Of a stretch of 64,000 nucleotides of DNA, positions 15,970 through 26,242 are shown in pieces. The notes beneath the pieces are model-generated. The model was not told the origin of the DNA. It ran no database searches and saw only the letters and a program-made list of their open reading frames with translations. The stretch's first letter is position 1. Every line of letters begins with the position of its first letter. Origin of the DNA: Pseudomonas petrae (GTDB taxonomy: Bacteria; Pseudomonadota; Gammaproteobacteria; Pseudomonadales; Pseudomonadaceae); contig NZ_JAKJXE010000003.1 of assembly GCF_021728295.1 (NCBI RefSeq), positions 62,001-126,000 of the forward strand. Reading direction: 5' to 3'. The translations under genes were made by a program, and so were the position numbers.

Positions 15970-16770
15970 ATGCGCGTCGCTCTCTACCAATGCCCGCCGC
16001 TGCCCCTGAACGTCAGCGCCAACCTTCTGCGCCTGAAAGCTCGGGCGATCGAAGCATCGGCGCAGGGGGCGAAGTTGCTGGTCTTCCCGGAGATGTTTCT
16101 CAGCGGGTACAACATCGGTGCCCAGGCGGCGCGGGAGTTGGCGCAAGCGAGCGACGGCCCCGCTGCGCTGAAGATTGCCGAAATAGCCCAAGCTGCGGGG
16201 ATCGCGATTCTGTACGGCTACCCGGAGTTGAGCGGCGACGATCAGGTTTACAACGCCGTGCAGCTGATCGACGCGCAAGGTGTTCGGCTCTGCAATTACC
16301 GTAAGACCCATCTGTATGGCGACCTGGACAACGCGATGTTCAGCGCAGGGGATGAGCACTTTCCGGTGGTGGAATTCGGAGGCTGGAAGCTCGGCTTCTT
16401 GATCTGCTACGACGTCGAGTTTCCCGAAAATACGCGGCGTCTGGCCTTGGCGGGCGCGGACCTGATTCTCGTACCCACCGCGAACATGGCGCCCTACGAT
16501 TTCGTCGCGGAAGTCACCGTGCGGGCCCGCGCCTTCGAGAACCAGTGCTACCTGGTTTACGCCAATTACTGCGGCAGTGAGGGCGAGATCCATTACTGCG
16601 GTTTGAGCAGCATCTGCGCGCCTGACGGCCGGCAAATCGGGCTCGCCGGTCTGGATGAGACGTTGGTGATTGCGGATCTGGATCGTGAATCGATGGGCGA
16701 GTCTCAGGCGATCAATACGTATTTCAAGGATCGCCGGCCGGGGTTTTATTCCAGTCTGGGCAAACCGTAG
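15970..16770 (+). CDS. davA: 5-aminopentanamidase (nitrilase superfamily)
   Basis: 266 residues. Carbon-nitrogen hydrolase that turns 5-aminopentanamide into 5-aminovalerate. The nitrilase triad is visible: Glu41 (FPEMFLSG), Lys112 (YRKTHLYGDL) and Cys146 (ICYDVEFPE). Length matches DavA. GGAAG stands before the ATG, and the gene follows davB after 10 bases, so both are one transcript. Together davBA give the first two steps of lysine degradation. Confidence 0.93.
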   Translation: MRVALYQCPPLPLNVSANLLRLKARAIEASAQGAKLLVFPEMFLSGYNIGAQAARELAQASDGPAALKIAEIAQAAGIAILYGYPELSGDDQVYNAVQLIDAQGVRLCNYRKTHLYGDLDNAMFSAGDEHFPVVEFGGWKLGFLICYDVEFPENTRRLALAGADLILVPTANMAPYDFVAEVTVRARAFENQCYLVYANYCGSEGEIHYCGLSSICAPDGRQIGLAGLDETLVIADLDRESMGESQAINTYFKDRRPGFYSSLGKP

Positions 16771-16864
16771 GGTAATCATCCTACGTCGCCACTGCGCACG
16801 TCCCACACTTGCACGCCCGTTATCCGCTAGCATGGCCGCTCAGTCATCAAACATCACAAGCGCT

Positions 16865-19228
16865 ATGCCCAACCCCATCAGCCAACGATCCCTGACCCTG
16901 CCCAATGGCTTGAACGTGGTGCTTATTTCGGCCCCACGTTTGAAGCGTTGCGCTGCGGCATTGCGGGTGGCGGCAGGCAGTCATGATGTTTCGGCCCGCT
17001 GGCCGGGGCTGGCGCATTTCCTTGAGCATCTGTTTTTTCTCGGCACCGAGCGCTTTACGGCCGACGAAAAGCTGATGGCGTTCGTGCAGCGTTGCGGCGG
17101 ACAAGTGAACGCCAGCACACGCGAGCGCACCACCGACTTTTTCTTCGAACTGCCCCGCGCCGTGTTCCCCGACGGTCTTGAGCGTCTTTGCGAAATGCTC
17201 GCCCATCCGCGTATGACGATTTCCGATCAGCTGCGAGAACGAGAGGTGTTGCACGCGGAATTCATCGCCTGGTCGCGGGACGATGCCTCCCGTGACCTGC
17301 TGAAACGCCTGCAGCCTTTGTCGGCTTTGCATCCGCTACGCGGGTTTCATGCGGGGAATCGCTTCAGCCTCCCGGTTCCGCGTCAGGCGTTTCAGCATGC
17401 GCTGCAGGATTTCTATCGACGGTTTTATCAGGCCGGACAGATGACGTTAAGCCTCGCGGGGCCTCAATCGCTGGATGAACTGGAGAAGCTGGCGGCGCAG
17501 TTTGGCGCGTATTTCGCTCAAGGCAGCCGGGTTGACCAGCAGAGACCGCCTGCGCTGCTCACTGATGCACCGAAGCCAATCGCCGAACCTGACCAGCGTC
17601 GGGTGCATCTGACTTTCGCGTGCGAAGGCTTACCGGCCGGGCAGGAACAGGCTACGGCCTTTCTCTGCATCTGGATGAATGACGCGCGAGCGGGTGGTCT
17701 GGTGGCGGAGCTGCGTGGACGCGGGCGGACTGAGTCGCTGCAGGCCGAAGTCATGTATGAGTTTGCTGGCCAGGCAGTCATCGACATTGAGGTCGCATTG
17801 GCCGCGAAGACACCCGACGCGTCATCGCACGTGTCAGCAATGGTGTTCAGCTGGATCGCCTTCTTCAAATCCCATTACCGTCAGTTGCTCGAAGAATACG
17901 CGCGGCTGGAACAGGGGCGCCTGGCCGTCAGCGGTGCGCTGTCGCTGGCGCGGTATTTCAGTGCTGAGCCTGATGAGGCGGGTCTGTCGATAGACGCGGT
18001 CGATGCGCTGCTGAACCAACTTACGCCATTGACGCTGTTGCAGGCAGAAGCCCAGTCCCTGCCGTACGACACCTCAAGCGTCGATTGGCGCCTGCCCGAA
18101 CCCAATCCATTTGTGAAGCAGGCAGCGCCAGCCGCTGCGCCGACCTCGCACTTGCCTGCGCTGATATTCAGCGACGCGCTGCCAGCAAACGGTGAGGCTG
18201 CGCTGTACCTGCGATGGACGCTTGCCACGGCGCAACCAAAGCTTGCACGGCTGCTGGAACAAAGCTTGAAACCACTGGCTGCTCAAGCCAACCAAGCGGG
18301 GGTAACGGTGGCATTCAGTTCCTACGGCAGGTTCTGGCAGTTGAAAGTCTCCGGTTTGGCGGAACCGTTGCCCGCAGTGCTGGAACAGGCGCTGCGTCTG
18401 CTCGTCCGACCGGATGAGCAAACCCTGACGCGCTACGGTGCGCCAGCCAATGAACCGGCCCTGATCCCCATACGTCAGCTGTTGAAAACCTTGCCTGATC
18501 ATTATTTGAACAACTCAGTCACCGAGCAGACTGACAATCTGCAGCGCGTCTGGGCAGGGGCCCTCTGGACGGGGTTTGCCACGGGCTTCACACGCTCAGC
18601 GCGAAACGTATTGAGCCACGCCGCTCGGCTCATCCCCGGTCTCCCCGAGCTTCCAGCACACGCAACACCCCCGGCTACGGGCATACGGTGGGAAATCGAA
18701 CCGTCGGAATCTGCCGAAGTTGCGCTGTTGATGTTCTATCCGACGCCATCCGATTCTCTCCACGATGAAGCCACGTGGCGACTGTTCGCACAGCTGATGC
18801 AGGCGCCGTTCTACCAGTGCCTACGGGTCGAGTTGCAGTTGGGTTACGCCGTTTTTAGCGGTTTCCGACAGATCGCAGGGCATGGCGGTCTGTTGTTTGG
18901 CGTGCAATCGCCCAGTGCGAGCGCGGAACAACTCGTTACGCATGTAGAGACGTTCATCGAGGGTCTGCCGATATTGATCAACGCCGCAGACTTACCCGCG
19001 CAGGTAAAAATCCTGCAGGATCAACTCGAAACGGCTGACATGGAGCACCCGCAGGCGGCCGAGCTGCTCTGGCACGCGCATCTGGCAGGCCACGGCAGCG
19101 ACTACATCGCCCGCCTGCAACATTCGCTTGCACATCTTCAGCTAGCCGCCTTGCTCGACGCCGCTCATCGGCTGGCATATCCGGACAGCGCCCGGCTCTG
19201 CCTGTCGAACCGCCCTGGCCCGTTCTAG
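16865..19228 (+). CDS. pqqF: PQQ biosynthesis zinc peptidase PqqF
   Basis: 787 residues from ATG 16865 (MPNPISQ); an in-frame ATG at 16832 is possible, and neither has a strong ribosome site. M16/insulinase-type metalloprotease with inverted zinc motif HFLEH at 50-54 and downstream Glu in the REREVLHAEFIAW region. The C-terminal half (from about 430) is the degenerate second pair of M16 domains. PqqF releases the crosslinked Glu-Tyr from the PqqA peptide during PQQ formation. It lies upstream of pqqA with its own gap of 188 bases, as in the P. putida cluster. Confidence 0.93.
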   Translation: MPNPISQRSLTLPNGLNVVLISAPRLKRCAAALRVAAGSHDVSARWPGLAHFLEHLFFLGTERFTADEKLMAFVQRCGGQVNASTRERTTDFFFELPRAVFPDGLERLCEMLAHPRMTISDQLREREVLHAEFIAWSRDDASRDLLKRLQPLSALHPLRGFHAGNRFSLPVPRQAFQHALQDFYRRFYQAGQMTLSLAGPQSLDELEKLAAQFGAYFAQGSRVDQQRPPALLTDAPKPIAEPDQRRVHLTFACEGLPAGQEQATAFLCIWMNDARAGGLVAELRGRGRTESLQAEVMYEFAGQAVIDIEVALAAKTPDASSHVSAMVFSWIAFFKSHYRQLLEEYARLEQGRLAVSGALSLARYFSAEPDEAGLSIDAVDALLNQLTPLTLLQAEAQSLPYDTSSVDWRLPEPNPFVKQAAPAAAPTSHLPALIFSDALPANGEAALYLRWTLATAQPKLARLLEQSLKPLAAQANQAGVTVAFSSYGRFWQLKVSGLAEPLPAVLEQALRLLVRPDEQTLTRYGAPANEPALIPIRQLLKTLPDHYLNNSVTEQTDNLQRVWAGALWTGFATGFTRSARNVLSHAARLIPGLPELPAHATPPATGIRWEIEPSESAEVALLMFYPTPSDSLHDEATWRLFAQLMQAPFYQCLRVELQLGYAVFSGFRQIAGHGGLLFGVQSPSASAEQLVTHVETFIEGLPILINAADLPAQVKILQDQLETADMEHPQAAELLWHAHLAGHGSDYIARLQHSLAHLQLAALLDAAHRLAYPDSARLCLSNRPGPF

Positions 19229-19416
19229 CCCGCCCCGGCCGCAGGCCGCAAACAGCTGATCTTTGCCCGTTCTGCAAGGATCTTTATCGGATATTTCATC
19301 ACTGGCCTTCCGATAATTTTAGTAACATAGCCCCCTAAGCATTTGAACGTCTCCGCTCGCAGGAGCACTAACGAATGTAGTCACCCACCGCTGCACTAAC
19401 CCAGAAGGAGTCAATT

Positions 19417-19488
19417 ATGTGGACTAAACCTGCTTACACTGATCTGCGTATCGGCTTTGAAGTCACCATGTACTTCGCAAGCCGTTGA
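19417..19488 (+). CDS. pqqA: PQQ precursor peptide PqqA (23 aa)
   Basis: 23-residue ribosomal precursor: [13 protein letters not shown] then [10 protein letters not shown]. Glu15 and Tyr19 in the EVTMY motif are the residues fused to build pyrroloquinoline quinone. AAGGAG lies 7 bases before the ATG. A strong UUCG-loop terminator follows 16 bases after the stop, separating abundant pqqA message from the downstream enzymes. Confidence 0.98.
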   Translation: MWTKPAYTDLRIGFEVTMYFASR

Positions 19489-19503
19489 TTATTGCGCGGT
19501 GAG

Positions 19504-19529
19504 AAGCCTCGGTTCGCCGGGGCTTTTTT
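19504..19529 (+). terminator. Terminator/attenuator between pqqA and pqqB
   Basis: AAGCCTCGG (19504-19512), loop TTCG, CCGGGGCTT (19517-19525) and a T run form a 9-bp stem with one G-T pair. It lies inside the pqq gene cluster, so partial read-through would give a high PqqA-to-enzyme ratio. Confidence 0.9.
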
Positions 19530-19582
19530 ATTAACGCGATTCTGAATTCAGGGCCGGACTGGCCCGTCGCTATGGGGCTTAC

Positions 19583-20494
19583 ATGCACATCCAGATTCTC
19601 GGTTCCGCCGCCGGCGGTGGTTTCCCTCAGTGGAACTGTAACTGCGCCAATTGCGCAGGCTTTCGCGACGGCAGCTTGCGGGCGCACGCGCGCACCCAGT
19701 CGTCCATCGCGCTGTCGGACGACGGTGTGAACTGGATCTTGTGCAACGCCTCTCCCGACATCCGCGCCCAGCTCCAGGGTTTTGCCCCGATGCAGCCCAA
19801 TCGCGACCTGCGCGATACCGGGATCAGCGCGATCATTCTGATGGACAGCCAGATCGACCACACCACCGGTTTGCTGAGCCTGCGTGAGGGCTGCCCGCAT
19901 CAAGTCTGGTGCACGGACATGGTTCACGAGGACCTGAGCACGGGTTTCCCGCTGTTCGACATGCTCAAACACTGGAACGGCGGTCTGGCCTGGAATCGCA
20001 TCGAGCTGGAAGGCAGTTTTGTCATTCCGGCCTGCCCGAACCTGCGCTTTACGCCATTTCCACTGCGCAGTGCGGCACCGCCCTACTCGCCACACCGATT
20101 CGACCCACACCCGGGCGATAACATCGGCTTGATGGTCGAGGACCTGAGCACGGGCGGCAAGTTGTTCTACGCGCCGGGCCTGGGAAAAGTCGACGATGCC
20201 CTCATGCAAAAAATGAGCGGCGCCGACTGCCTGTTGGTCGACGGCACAATGTGGGACGACGATGAAATGCAGCGTCGTGGCGTCGGCACCCGCACCGGGA
20301 CAGAAATGGGTCATCTGGCGCAAAACGGTCCCGGCGGCATGCTCGAAGTGCTGGAAAAGCTGCCGCAACAGCGCAAGGTGCTTATCCACATCAACAACAC
20401 CAACCCGATACTCGACGAAGACTCGCCCGAGCGCGCTGAACTGGCGCGGCGGAACGTCGAAGTGGCGTTTGATGGCATGAGCATCGAGCTGTAG
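19583..20494 (+). CDS. pqqB: PQQ biosynthesis protein PqqB
   Basis: 303 residues, the usual PqqB length. Metallo-beta-lactamase fold; the N-terminus [24 protein letters not shown] carries the family cysteine cluster, and [16 protein letters not shown] holds metal-ligand-like residues. PqqB is an iron-dependent hydroxylase-type enzyme thought to act on the crosslinked diamino acid freed from PqqA. It is the first gene after the attenuator, 57 bases before pqqC. Confidence 0.96.
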   Translation: MHIQILGSAAGGGFPQWNCNCANCAGFRDGSLRAHARTQSSIALSDDGVNWILCNASPDIRAQLQGFAPMQPNRDLRDTGISAIILMDSQIDHTTGLLSLREGCPHQVWCTDMVHEDLSTGFPLFDMLKHWNGGLAWNRIELEGSFVIPACPNLRFTPFPLRSAAPPYSPHRFDPHPGDNIGLMVEDLSTGGKLFYAPGLGKVDDALMQKMSGADCLLVDGTMWDDDEMQRRGVGTRTGTEMGHLAQNGPGGMLEVLEKLPQQRKVLIHINNTNPILDEDSPERAELARRNVEVAFDGMSIEL

Positions 20495-20551
20495 GAAAGC
20501 GCTTTCAGAAGATGTAAACCGCGCCTCACATTCGTTAGGAAGAGTCCCGAA

Positions 20552-21307
20552 ATGAGCGATGCAACGCCGCTGTCCCTCGCTGAATTCGAACAGGCCCTGC
20601 GCGCCAAGGGCGCGTATTACCACATCTATCACCCTTACCATGTGGCGATGTACGAAGGGCGCGCGACCCGGGAGCAGATTCAGGGCTGGGTCGCCAACCG
20701 GTTCTACTATCAGGTGAATATCCCGCTGAAAGACGCCGCGATCCTGGCCAACTGCCCGGACCGTGAGATTCGCCGCGAGTGGATTCAGCGCTTGCTTGAT
20801 CACGACGGCGCGCCCGGTGAAGACGGCGGCATCGAAGCGTGGCTGCGTCTGGGTCAAGCCGTGGGCCTGGATCCTGACCAGTTGCGCTCGCAGGAGCTCG
20901 TTCTGCCAGGCGTACGATTTGCCGTCGATGCCTACGTCAATTTCGCCCGTCGCGCCAATTGGCAGGAAGCGGCGAGCAGTTCGCTGACCGAGCTGTTTGC
21001 GCCGCAGATCCATCAGTCGCGTCTAGACAGCTGGCCGCAGCACTATCCGTGGATCGACCCGACCGGCTACGAGTACTTCCGCACCCGCTTGGGTCAGGCG
21101 CGCCGCGACGTTGAGCATGGTCTGGCGATCACGCTTCAGCACTACACCACGCGGGAAGGCCAGCAGCGCATGCTGGAAATTCTGCAGTTCAAACTCGACA
21201 TTTTGTGGAGCATGCTCGATGCCATGAGCATGGCGTACGAGCTGAACCGCCCGCCCTATCACAGCGTGACCGACCAACGCGTCTGGCACAAAGGAATCGC
21301 CCTATGA
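20552..21307 (+). CDS. pqqC: Pyrroloquinoline-quinone synthase PqqC
   Basis: 251 residues. Cofactor-free oxidase that performs the final ring closure and eight-electron oxidation giving PQQ. Typical stretches are [45 protein letters not shown] and [26 protein letters not shown] sits upstream. The stop overlaps the pqqD start by ATGA. Confidence 0.97.
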   Translation: MSDATPLSLAEFEQALRAKGAYYHIYHPYHVAMYEGRATREQIQGWVANRFYYQVNIPLKDAAILANCPDREIRREWIQRLLDHDGAPGEDGGIEAWLRLGQAVGLDPDQLRSQELVLPGVRFAVDAYVNFARRANWQEAASSSLTELFAPQIHQSRLDSWPQHYPWIDPTGYEYFRTRLGQARRDVEHGLAITLQHYTTREGQQRMLEILQFKLDILWSMLDAMSMAYELNRPPYHSVTDQRVWHKGIAL

Positions 21308-21579
21308 GCTTCAATCGCGAGCAGGTGCCCAGCTGGCGCCGCGGTTATCGTTTCCAGTTCGAGCCCGCGCAAGACGGCCACGTGCTGCTCTACCCCGAGG
21401 GTATGATCAAGCTCAATGACAGCGCGAGTGCAATCGGCGGCCTGATTGACGGTCAGCGCAGCGTCGGCGCCATCATTACGCTGCTTGACGAAAAATTCCC
21501 CGGCGTTCCCGAGCTCGGCACTGACGTCGAGCAATTCATGGAGGTCGCCCGTGCAGAACTCTGGATCGAATTTGCCTGA
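21304..21579 (+). CDS. pqqD: PQQ peptide chaperone PqqD
   Basis: 91 residues from ATG 21304 ([20 protein letters not shown]). Peptide-binding RRE-type chaperone that presents PqqA to the radical SAM enzyme Pqq[36 protein letters not shown] is the family core. Coupled to pqqC by a 4-base overlap and to pqqE by a 29-base overlap, matching the PqqD-PqqE physical interaction. Confidence 0.96.
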   Translation: MSFNREQVPSWRRGYRFQFEPAQDGHVLLYPEGMIKLNDSASAIGGLIDGQRSVGAIITLLDEKFPGVPELGTDVEQFMEVARAELWIEFA

Positions 21580-22738
21580 CTCAGTGAACACTCCGTCCGA
21601 TGTCTACATTCCGCCCACGCCCCCGGTCGGGCTGCCGCTGTGGCTGCTCGCCGAGCTGACCTATCGCTGCCCGCTGCAATGCCCGTATTGCTCCAACCCG
21701 CTGGATTTTGCCAAGCAGGGGCAAGAGTTGAGCACCGAGCAGTGGTTCAAAGTCATGGCCGAAGCCCGGCAAATGGGCGCGGCGCAGATCGGCTTCTCGG
21801 GTGGCGAGCCACTGGTGCGTCAGGATCTGGCCGAGCTGATTGCCGAAGCGCGGCGGCTGGGCTTCTACACCAACCTGATCACCTCCGGCATCGGCCTGAC
21901 CGAGCAGAAGATTATCGACTTCAAGGAAGCCGGGCTGGACCACATCCAGATCAGTTTCCAGGCCAGCGACGAGCAAGTGAACAACATGCTCGCCGGCTCG
22001 AAAAAAGCCTTCGCACAAAAGCTGGAAATGGCTCGCGCCGTGAAAAAGCATGGCTACCCGATGGTGCTCAACTTCGTGACCCATCGGCATAACATCGACA
22101 AGATCGACAAGATCATCGAGCTCTGCGTGGCGCTGGAAGCTGACTTCGTGGAGCTGGCGACCTGTCAGTTCTACGGCTGGGCGCATCTGAACCGTGTTGG
22201 CCTGCTGCCAACCAAAGACCAACTCGTGCGCGCCGAGCGCATCACCAACGAGTATCGGGTCAAGCTCGCCGCTGAAAACCACCCGGTGAAGCTGATTTTC
22301 GTCACCCCCGATTACTACGAAGAGCGCCCAAAAGCCTGCATGAACGGCTGGGGCAACCTGTTCCTGACCGTGACGCCGGATGGCACCGCGCTGCCGTGCC
22401 ATGGCGCGCGGCAGATGCCGATCCAGTTCCCCAACGTGCGCGACCACACGATGCAGCACATCTGGTATGAGTCGTTCGGTTTCAATCGCTTTCGCGGTTA
22501 CGAGTGGATGCCAGAGCCTTGCCGCTCCTGCGACGAGAAGGAAAAGGACTTCGGTGGCTGCCGCTGTCAGGCGTTCATGCTCACCGGCGACGCGAGTAAC
22601 ACTGATCCGGTGTGTAGCAAGTCGCCGCTGCACCACTTGATCACCCAGGCCCGTGATGAAGCCGAGTATGCTAGCCAGACCATCGAGCAACTGGCCTTCC
22701 GCAATGAACGAAACTCACGCCTCATCGCCAAGTCCTGA
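21551..22738 (+). CDS. pqqE: PqqA peptide cyclase PqqE (radical SAM/SPASM)
   Basis: 395 residues from GTG 21551, chosen because GGAGG lies 6 bases upstream; a GTG at 21584 is the alternative. The radical SAM cluster CPLQCPYC is at Cys40/44/47 and [11 protein letters not shown] follows. The C-terminal SPASM region carries GWGNLFLTV...CHGAR and [17 protein letters not shown]. It makes the Glu-Tyr carbon-carbon bond in PqqA. It overlaps pqqD upstream and the peptidase gene downstream (35 bases). Confidence 0.96.
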   Translation: MQNSGSNLPDSVNTPSDVYIPPTPPVGLPLWLLAELTYRCPLQCPYCSNPLDFAKQGQELSTEQWFKVMAEARQMGAAQIGFSGGEPLVRQDLAELIAEARRLGFYTNLITSGIGLTEQKIIDFKEAGLDHIQISFQASDEQVNNMLAGSKKAFAQKLEMARAVKKHGYPMVLNFVTHRHNIDKIDKIIELCVALEADFVELATCQFYGWAHLNRVGLLPTKDQLVRAERITNEYRVKLAAENHPVKLIFVTPDYYEERPKACMNGWGNLFLTVTPDGTALPCHGARQMPIQFPNVRDHTMQHIWYESFGFNRFRGYEWMPEPCRSCDEKEKDFGGCRCQAFMLTGDASNTDPVCSKSPLHHLITQARDEAEYASQTIEQLAFRNERNSRLIAKS

Positions 22739-24530
22739 CCTTCTTTCTGCCGCCCAGGCTGTGGCGGCAGGCACCGATTTCGCCGAACTTTGCGCCAGCC
22801 CTGCGGGGCTTTTCTGGAGTGAATTCCGCCCTCAGGATGCCGCGACGCGCATCTGGCGCTGGCACGACGGCGCGGCCGCTTGCCTGACCCCCGAGGGTTT
22901 CAGCGTGCGCAGCCGGGTTTATGAATATGGCGGCGGGTCGTTCTGCCTGACCGACGATGCCGTGGTGTTCGTCAACGAAGCGGACCAGCAGATTTACCTC
23001 CAGCCCTTCGACGCTCAAACCCCTCACCCCCTGACCCAGGGCGACAAACTCTTCGGAGATGTCCGCTACGCGCGTGGGCAGATTCTGGCGGTTGAGGAGG
23101 ATAAAGATACTCATCGGTTGGTCGCGATCGATGTCGCCGACGGCCGCCGCCATGTGCTGGCCGAAGGCGCCGATTTTTACGCATCGCCCACCGTCAGTCC
23201 GGATGGCAATCGCCTGGTGTGGATTGAGTGGTGGCGGCCCCATCAGCCGTGGACGTCCACGCGACTGATGAGCGTCGAACGCCAGGCCGATCTCGCGTGG
23301 GGCCGACCCCACTGCCTCGCGGGCGGGTTGGGGCTGGAATCGCTGCAGCAACCCCGCTTTGATGAAGCCGGCCACTTGTACTGCCTGACCGACCGCGCCG
23401 GATTCTGGCAGCCGTGGCTTGAAACGCTGGACGGTTTTGAAGCGCTGCCCGCCGCCCCTGCCGATCATGCCTCGGCGCCGTGGCAACTCGGAGCGTCGAC
23501 TTGGGCGCCGCTCAGCGACGGCGCGTACCTCGCCGCCTGGTTCGAAGACGGTAAAGGCCTGCTCGGCGTGCGCTCGGCGCAGGGTTCAGTTGAAGATTTC
23601 AGTGGCGATTACAGCCGCTTCAGAAGCCTCGCGGTGGACGCGGACTACATCTATTGCATCGCGGCGTCGCCCGTCTGCCCCTCTGCGGTGATTGCCATCG
23701 GTCGTGCTGACAAGCGCGTTCAGGTATTGGCCGGCGGCGTGAGCCCGCTTCCCGTCGAGCGCATCAGCCAGCCGCAAACCTTGCGTTATCCAAGTGGGAC
23801 CAGCGAGGCGCACGGGTATTTCTATCCGGCCATGAATGGCGACGACAAGCCGCCGCTGGTGGTGTTTATCCACGGCGGCCCAACTTCCGCCTGCTACCCC
23901 GCGCTGGACCCGCGCATTCAGTTCTGGACGCAGCGGGGCTTCGCCGTCGCCGACCTCAACTATCGCGGCAGCACCGGCTATGGCCGTGCCTATCGCCAGG
24001 CACTGTTTCTGGAATGGGGCGTTGTCGATGTCGAAGACGCCTGCGCCGTGGTTGAATACCTGGGCAATCAGGGCCTGATCGATCCGGCAAATGCGTTCAT
24101 CCGAGGCGGCAGTGCAGGCGGTTATACGACGCTGTGCGCACTGGCGTTCCAGGATGTTTTCCGCGCTGGGGCAAGCCTGTATGGGGTGAGTGACCCGCTC
24201 GCGCTGGCGGAAGCCACGCACAAGTTCGAAGCGGATTATCTGGACTGGCTCATCGGCGACCCCGACGTCGACATGGCGCGCTACCGGGAACGCACGCCGT
24301 TGCTGCATGCCGACCAGATCAAGGTCCCGGTGATCTTCTTCCAGGGCGAACTCGACGCCGTGGTTGTCCCCGCCCAGACCCGCGACATGCTCAATGCGTT
24401 AATGGAAAACGGCATCCCGGCTGAAGGGCATTTCTATCCTGACGAACGCCACGGCTTCCGCAAAGCCGCCAACCTGGCCCATGCACTGGAAACCGAGTGG
24501 GCGTTTTACCGAAAGGTGATTGATGGTTGA
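22704..24530 (+). CDS. pqqH: S9-family prolyl-oligopeptidase-like peptidase of the pqq operon
   Basis: 608 residues from ATG 22704 (MNETHASSP). An N-terminal beta-propeller region (about 30-360) is followed by an alpha/beta hydrolase domain with the nucleophile motif [10 protein letters not shown], acid in GELDAVV and His in DERHGF. It overlaps the end of pqqE by 35 bases, so it is translated with the PQQ enzymes. A peptidase at this place is called PqqH in P. aeruginosa. It could trim PqqA-derived peptides, but PQQ formation in related bacteria does not always need it, so the role is inferred. Confidence 0.85.
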   Translation: MNETHASSPSPDLLSAAQAVAAGTDFAELCASPAGLFWSEFRPQDAATRIWRWHDGAAACLTPEGFSVRSRVYEYGGGSFCLTDDAVVFVNEADQQIYLQPFDAQTPHPLTQGDKLFGDVRYARGQILAVEEDKDTHRLVAIDVADGRRHVLAEGADFYASPTVSPDGNRLVWIEWWRPHQPWTSTRLMSVERQADLAWGRPHCLAGGLGLESLQQPRFDEAGHLYCLTDRAGFWQPWLETLDGFEALPAAPADHASAPWQLGASTWAPLSDGAYLAAWFEDGKGLLGVRSAQGSVEDFSGDYSRFRSLAVDADYIYCIAASPVCPSAVIAIGRADKRVQVLAGGVSPLPVERISQPQTLRYPSGTSEAHGYFYPAMNGDDKPPLVVFIHGGPTSACYPALDPRIQFWTQRGFAVADLNYRGSTGYGRAYRQALFLEWGVVDVEDACAVVEYLGNQGLIDPANAFIRGGSAGGYTTLCALAFQDVFRAGASLYGVSDPLALAEATHKFEADYLDWLIGDPDVDMARYRERTPLLHADQIKVPVIFFQGELDAVVVPAQTRDMLNALMENGIPAEGHFYPDERHGFRKAANLAHALETEWAFYRKVIDG

Positions 24531-24577
24531 GGTGTCAGGCATTTGCTGCCCCAAGTGTTGATTGCGGCCCGAAATCC

Positions 24578-24663
24578 GTAGGAGCCGGCTTGCTGGCGAA
24601 CCGCGTGTCCAGGCGACACTGCGGCGTCTTAAATGACGCATTCGCCAGCAAGCCGGCTGCTAC
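24578..24663. repeat. REPIN, type A (GGAGCCGGCTTGCTGGCGAA arms)
   Basis: Two inverted arms at 24578-24600 and 24641-24663, read GTAGGAGCCGGCTTGCTGG... and its near reverse complement, separated by about 40 bases. Typical Pseudomonas REP doublet between convergent genes. Single degenerate arms of the same type occur near 51137-51160 and 51328-51348. Confidence 0.85.
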
Positions 24664-24755
24664 ACATCGCATTTGGCCCGGGAATTACCAGCGACCAAAG
24701 ATGCTGCCCTTTTTGATTTGAACCTGCGGGCCCACGAAACAACGAACACATTCAG

Positions 24756-25622
24756 TCAGCCATACACGTGCAGCGCCACGGCGCCGATCAATACCAGCCC
24801 CACCCCGCAGACCTGAATGGCGCTGAGCCGCTCTTTGAAGAACAGGAAGCCAAGCACTGCGGCTATCCCGCCTGACAAGGTGCTGATCACGGTGACCACG
24901 GAAATCGATCCCACCATCGCGCCATACGAGAACGCAGAAAACCCACCCAGGTTGAGCAGGCTTGCCGCCACAAGCGTTGCGCCGGCGCGTGCAGGGGGCA
25001 GCTTCATGGCGTCTTTCATCCGCAAAATCATCGGCGACAAAACGGCGAGGCCGACCAGATACCCCAGCCAGAGCATCGTGACGGGGCCCAGCGCTGGCAA
25101 CGCGTAACGGCCCTGCATCCAGAAGCTCGACCCGTACAGCAAGGCGGCGCCCAGTGCATAGACAATCGCTTCCCGGTTGTGCTTTTTCGCCGTGGAATCG
25201 TCACCTGACGTGATGCTCGACAGAACAACTCCCAGCACACACAACGCGATCAACAACAGCTGTGTCAGCGAGATGTGCTCGCCGCTCGCCCACGAGAACA
25301 GCGTGGTGAATACGCCATACGACGTCACCAGTGGAGCCACAATTGAAGCTTTGCCGAGCGCGAACGCTTTGGACAGGGCCAGCGCGCCGCAGACTGTCAA
25401 AACCGAGGCAAGCACACCCAGCAGCCACACGTGCCAAGGCGCAGAGAATGATTTGGAGATGAAGGCCGGGTAGCACAGCAAGAGCATGCACATGATCAGA
25501 AAGCCAAGCGCCTGACCGAAATAAACCGCTCGCTTAACCCCTACTGCACGGGCATTTAGCCCTACCAGAAAATCTGTGCCGCCCCAGAATAGAGCGGCGA
25601 GTAATCCCAAAACAACGTCCAT
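24756..25622 (-). CDS. EamA/DMT-family transporter
   Basis: 288 residues with about ten hydrophobic helices and two internally similar EamA halves (1-130 and 150-285). The first helix MDVVLGLLAALFWGGTDFLVG and the C-terminal GGIAAVLGFLFFKERLSAIQVCGVGLVLIGAVALH are characteristic. Drug/metabolite exporters of this type move small metabolites across the inner membrane; the substrate is not predictable. Monocistronic, convergent with the peptidase gene. Confidence 0.88.
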   Translation of the reverse strand: MDVVLGLLAALFWGGTDFLVGLNARAVGVKRAVYFGQALGFLIMCMLLLCYPAFISKSFSAPWHVWLLGVLASVLTVCGALALSKAFALGKASIVAPLVTSYGVFTTLFSWASGEHISLTQLLLIALCVLGVVLSSITSGDDSTAKKHNREAIVYALGAALLYGSSFWMQGRYALPALGPVTMLWLGYLVGLAVLSPMILRMKDAMKLPPARAGATLVAASLLNLGGFSAFSYGAMVGSISVVTVISTLSGGIAAVLGFLFFKERLSAIQVCGVGLVLIGAVALHVYG

Positions 25623-25707
25623 CCCTGACCTTCCTGATCATAAAGTCCGATGTCGGACTCTATGTCAGCTGACCTGAGACAGGAAGGGCGCTGTTTACCG
25701 GATCGGG

Positions 25708-25869
25708 TTACTTGCGACTGACGATGATGTAGATCGCGTGGATGATCCCCGGGATGTAGCCCAACAGGGTCAGCAGGATGTTCAGCCAGAAGGCGCCGGC
25801 GAAACCGACTTGCAGGAACACGCCCAGGGGTGGAAGCAGAATGGCGATGATGATGCGAATGATGTCCAT
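25708..25869 (-). CDS. yqaE: YqaE/Pmp3-family mini membrane protein (53 aa)
   Basis: 53 residues: MDIIRIIIAILLPPLGVFLQ, then a short loop and the second helix LNILLTLLGYIPGIIHAIYIIV, ending SRK. This is the two-helix Pmp3/UPF0057 fold, a small inner-membrane proteolipid linked to cation or stress tolerance in other organisms. AGGAG lies 8 bases before the ATG, which supports the start. It stands alone between the transporter and the acyl-CoA dehydrogenase gene. Confidence 0.93.
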   Translation of the reverse strand: MDIIRIIIAILLPPLGVFLQVGFAGAFWLNILLTLLGYIPGIIHAIYIIVSRK

Positions 25870-26242
25870 GGGTGGAGCTCCTGATTAATGGCCCAATGGG
25901 GGCCGCACAGCTAATCGACCTTGGACCATTACAGGGGTTCCGCGACACATATCATCAAGCCATTACCTTCCCGCAGGCACCTCAAGCGAAGCGGCCGGCG
26001 GCGTTGCACTTTTCCCGAATGCAGAAAAAAGAAAACCCCGCCTAAGCGAGGTTTTCCAGACTGTTTCCCATGACTTCCATTTCTTCCCGCCGTCCTGGCA
26101 GGCGATCCCTTACGTGTCCGTGTTATCTGTTTGCGCATCCTGCGCGACGTCCATGTGTGTAGATTAAACTTGGATCCACTGAAGAGATAGAGCCGAATGC
26201 CATCACGTTATGTAAGCAAATGCTTACACGCTTTCCACGGTG
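25870..26242. other. Intergenic region upstream of yqaE-like gene
   Basis: Contains the terminator at 26032-26055 and an inverted repeat TGTAAGC-AAAT-GCTTACA (26211-26228) just after the acyl-CoA dehydrogenase stop. The 69-codon frame within it (25929-26138, minus) lacks a ribosome site and family resemblance. The yqaE promoter must lie in its left part, but I cannot place it firmly. Confidence 0.5.
26032..26055 (-). terminator. Rho-independent terminator after acyl-CoA dehydrogenase
   Basis: AAAACCCCGC (26032-26041) and GCGAGGTTTT (26046-26055) form a stem with one mismatch. Read on the minus strand the stem is followed by TTTTCTTTTTT, as expected for the end of the leftward acyl-CoA dehydrogenase transcript. 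Confidence 0.8.

Noticed and set aside
26211..26228. TGTAAGC-AAAT-GCTTACA as the terminator of acyl-CoA dehydrogenase copy 1
   Set aside because: No T run on the minus strand; the stem at 26032-26055 is a better terminator. It may be an operator, but nothing supports that further.
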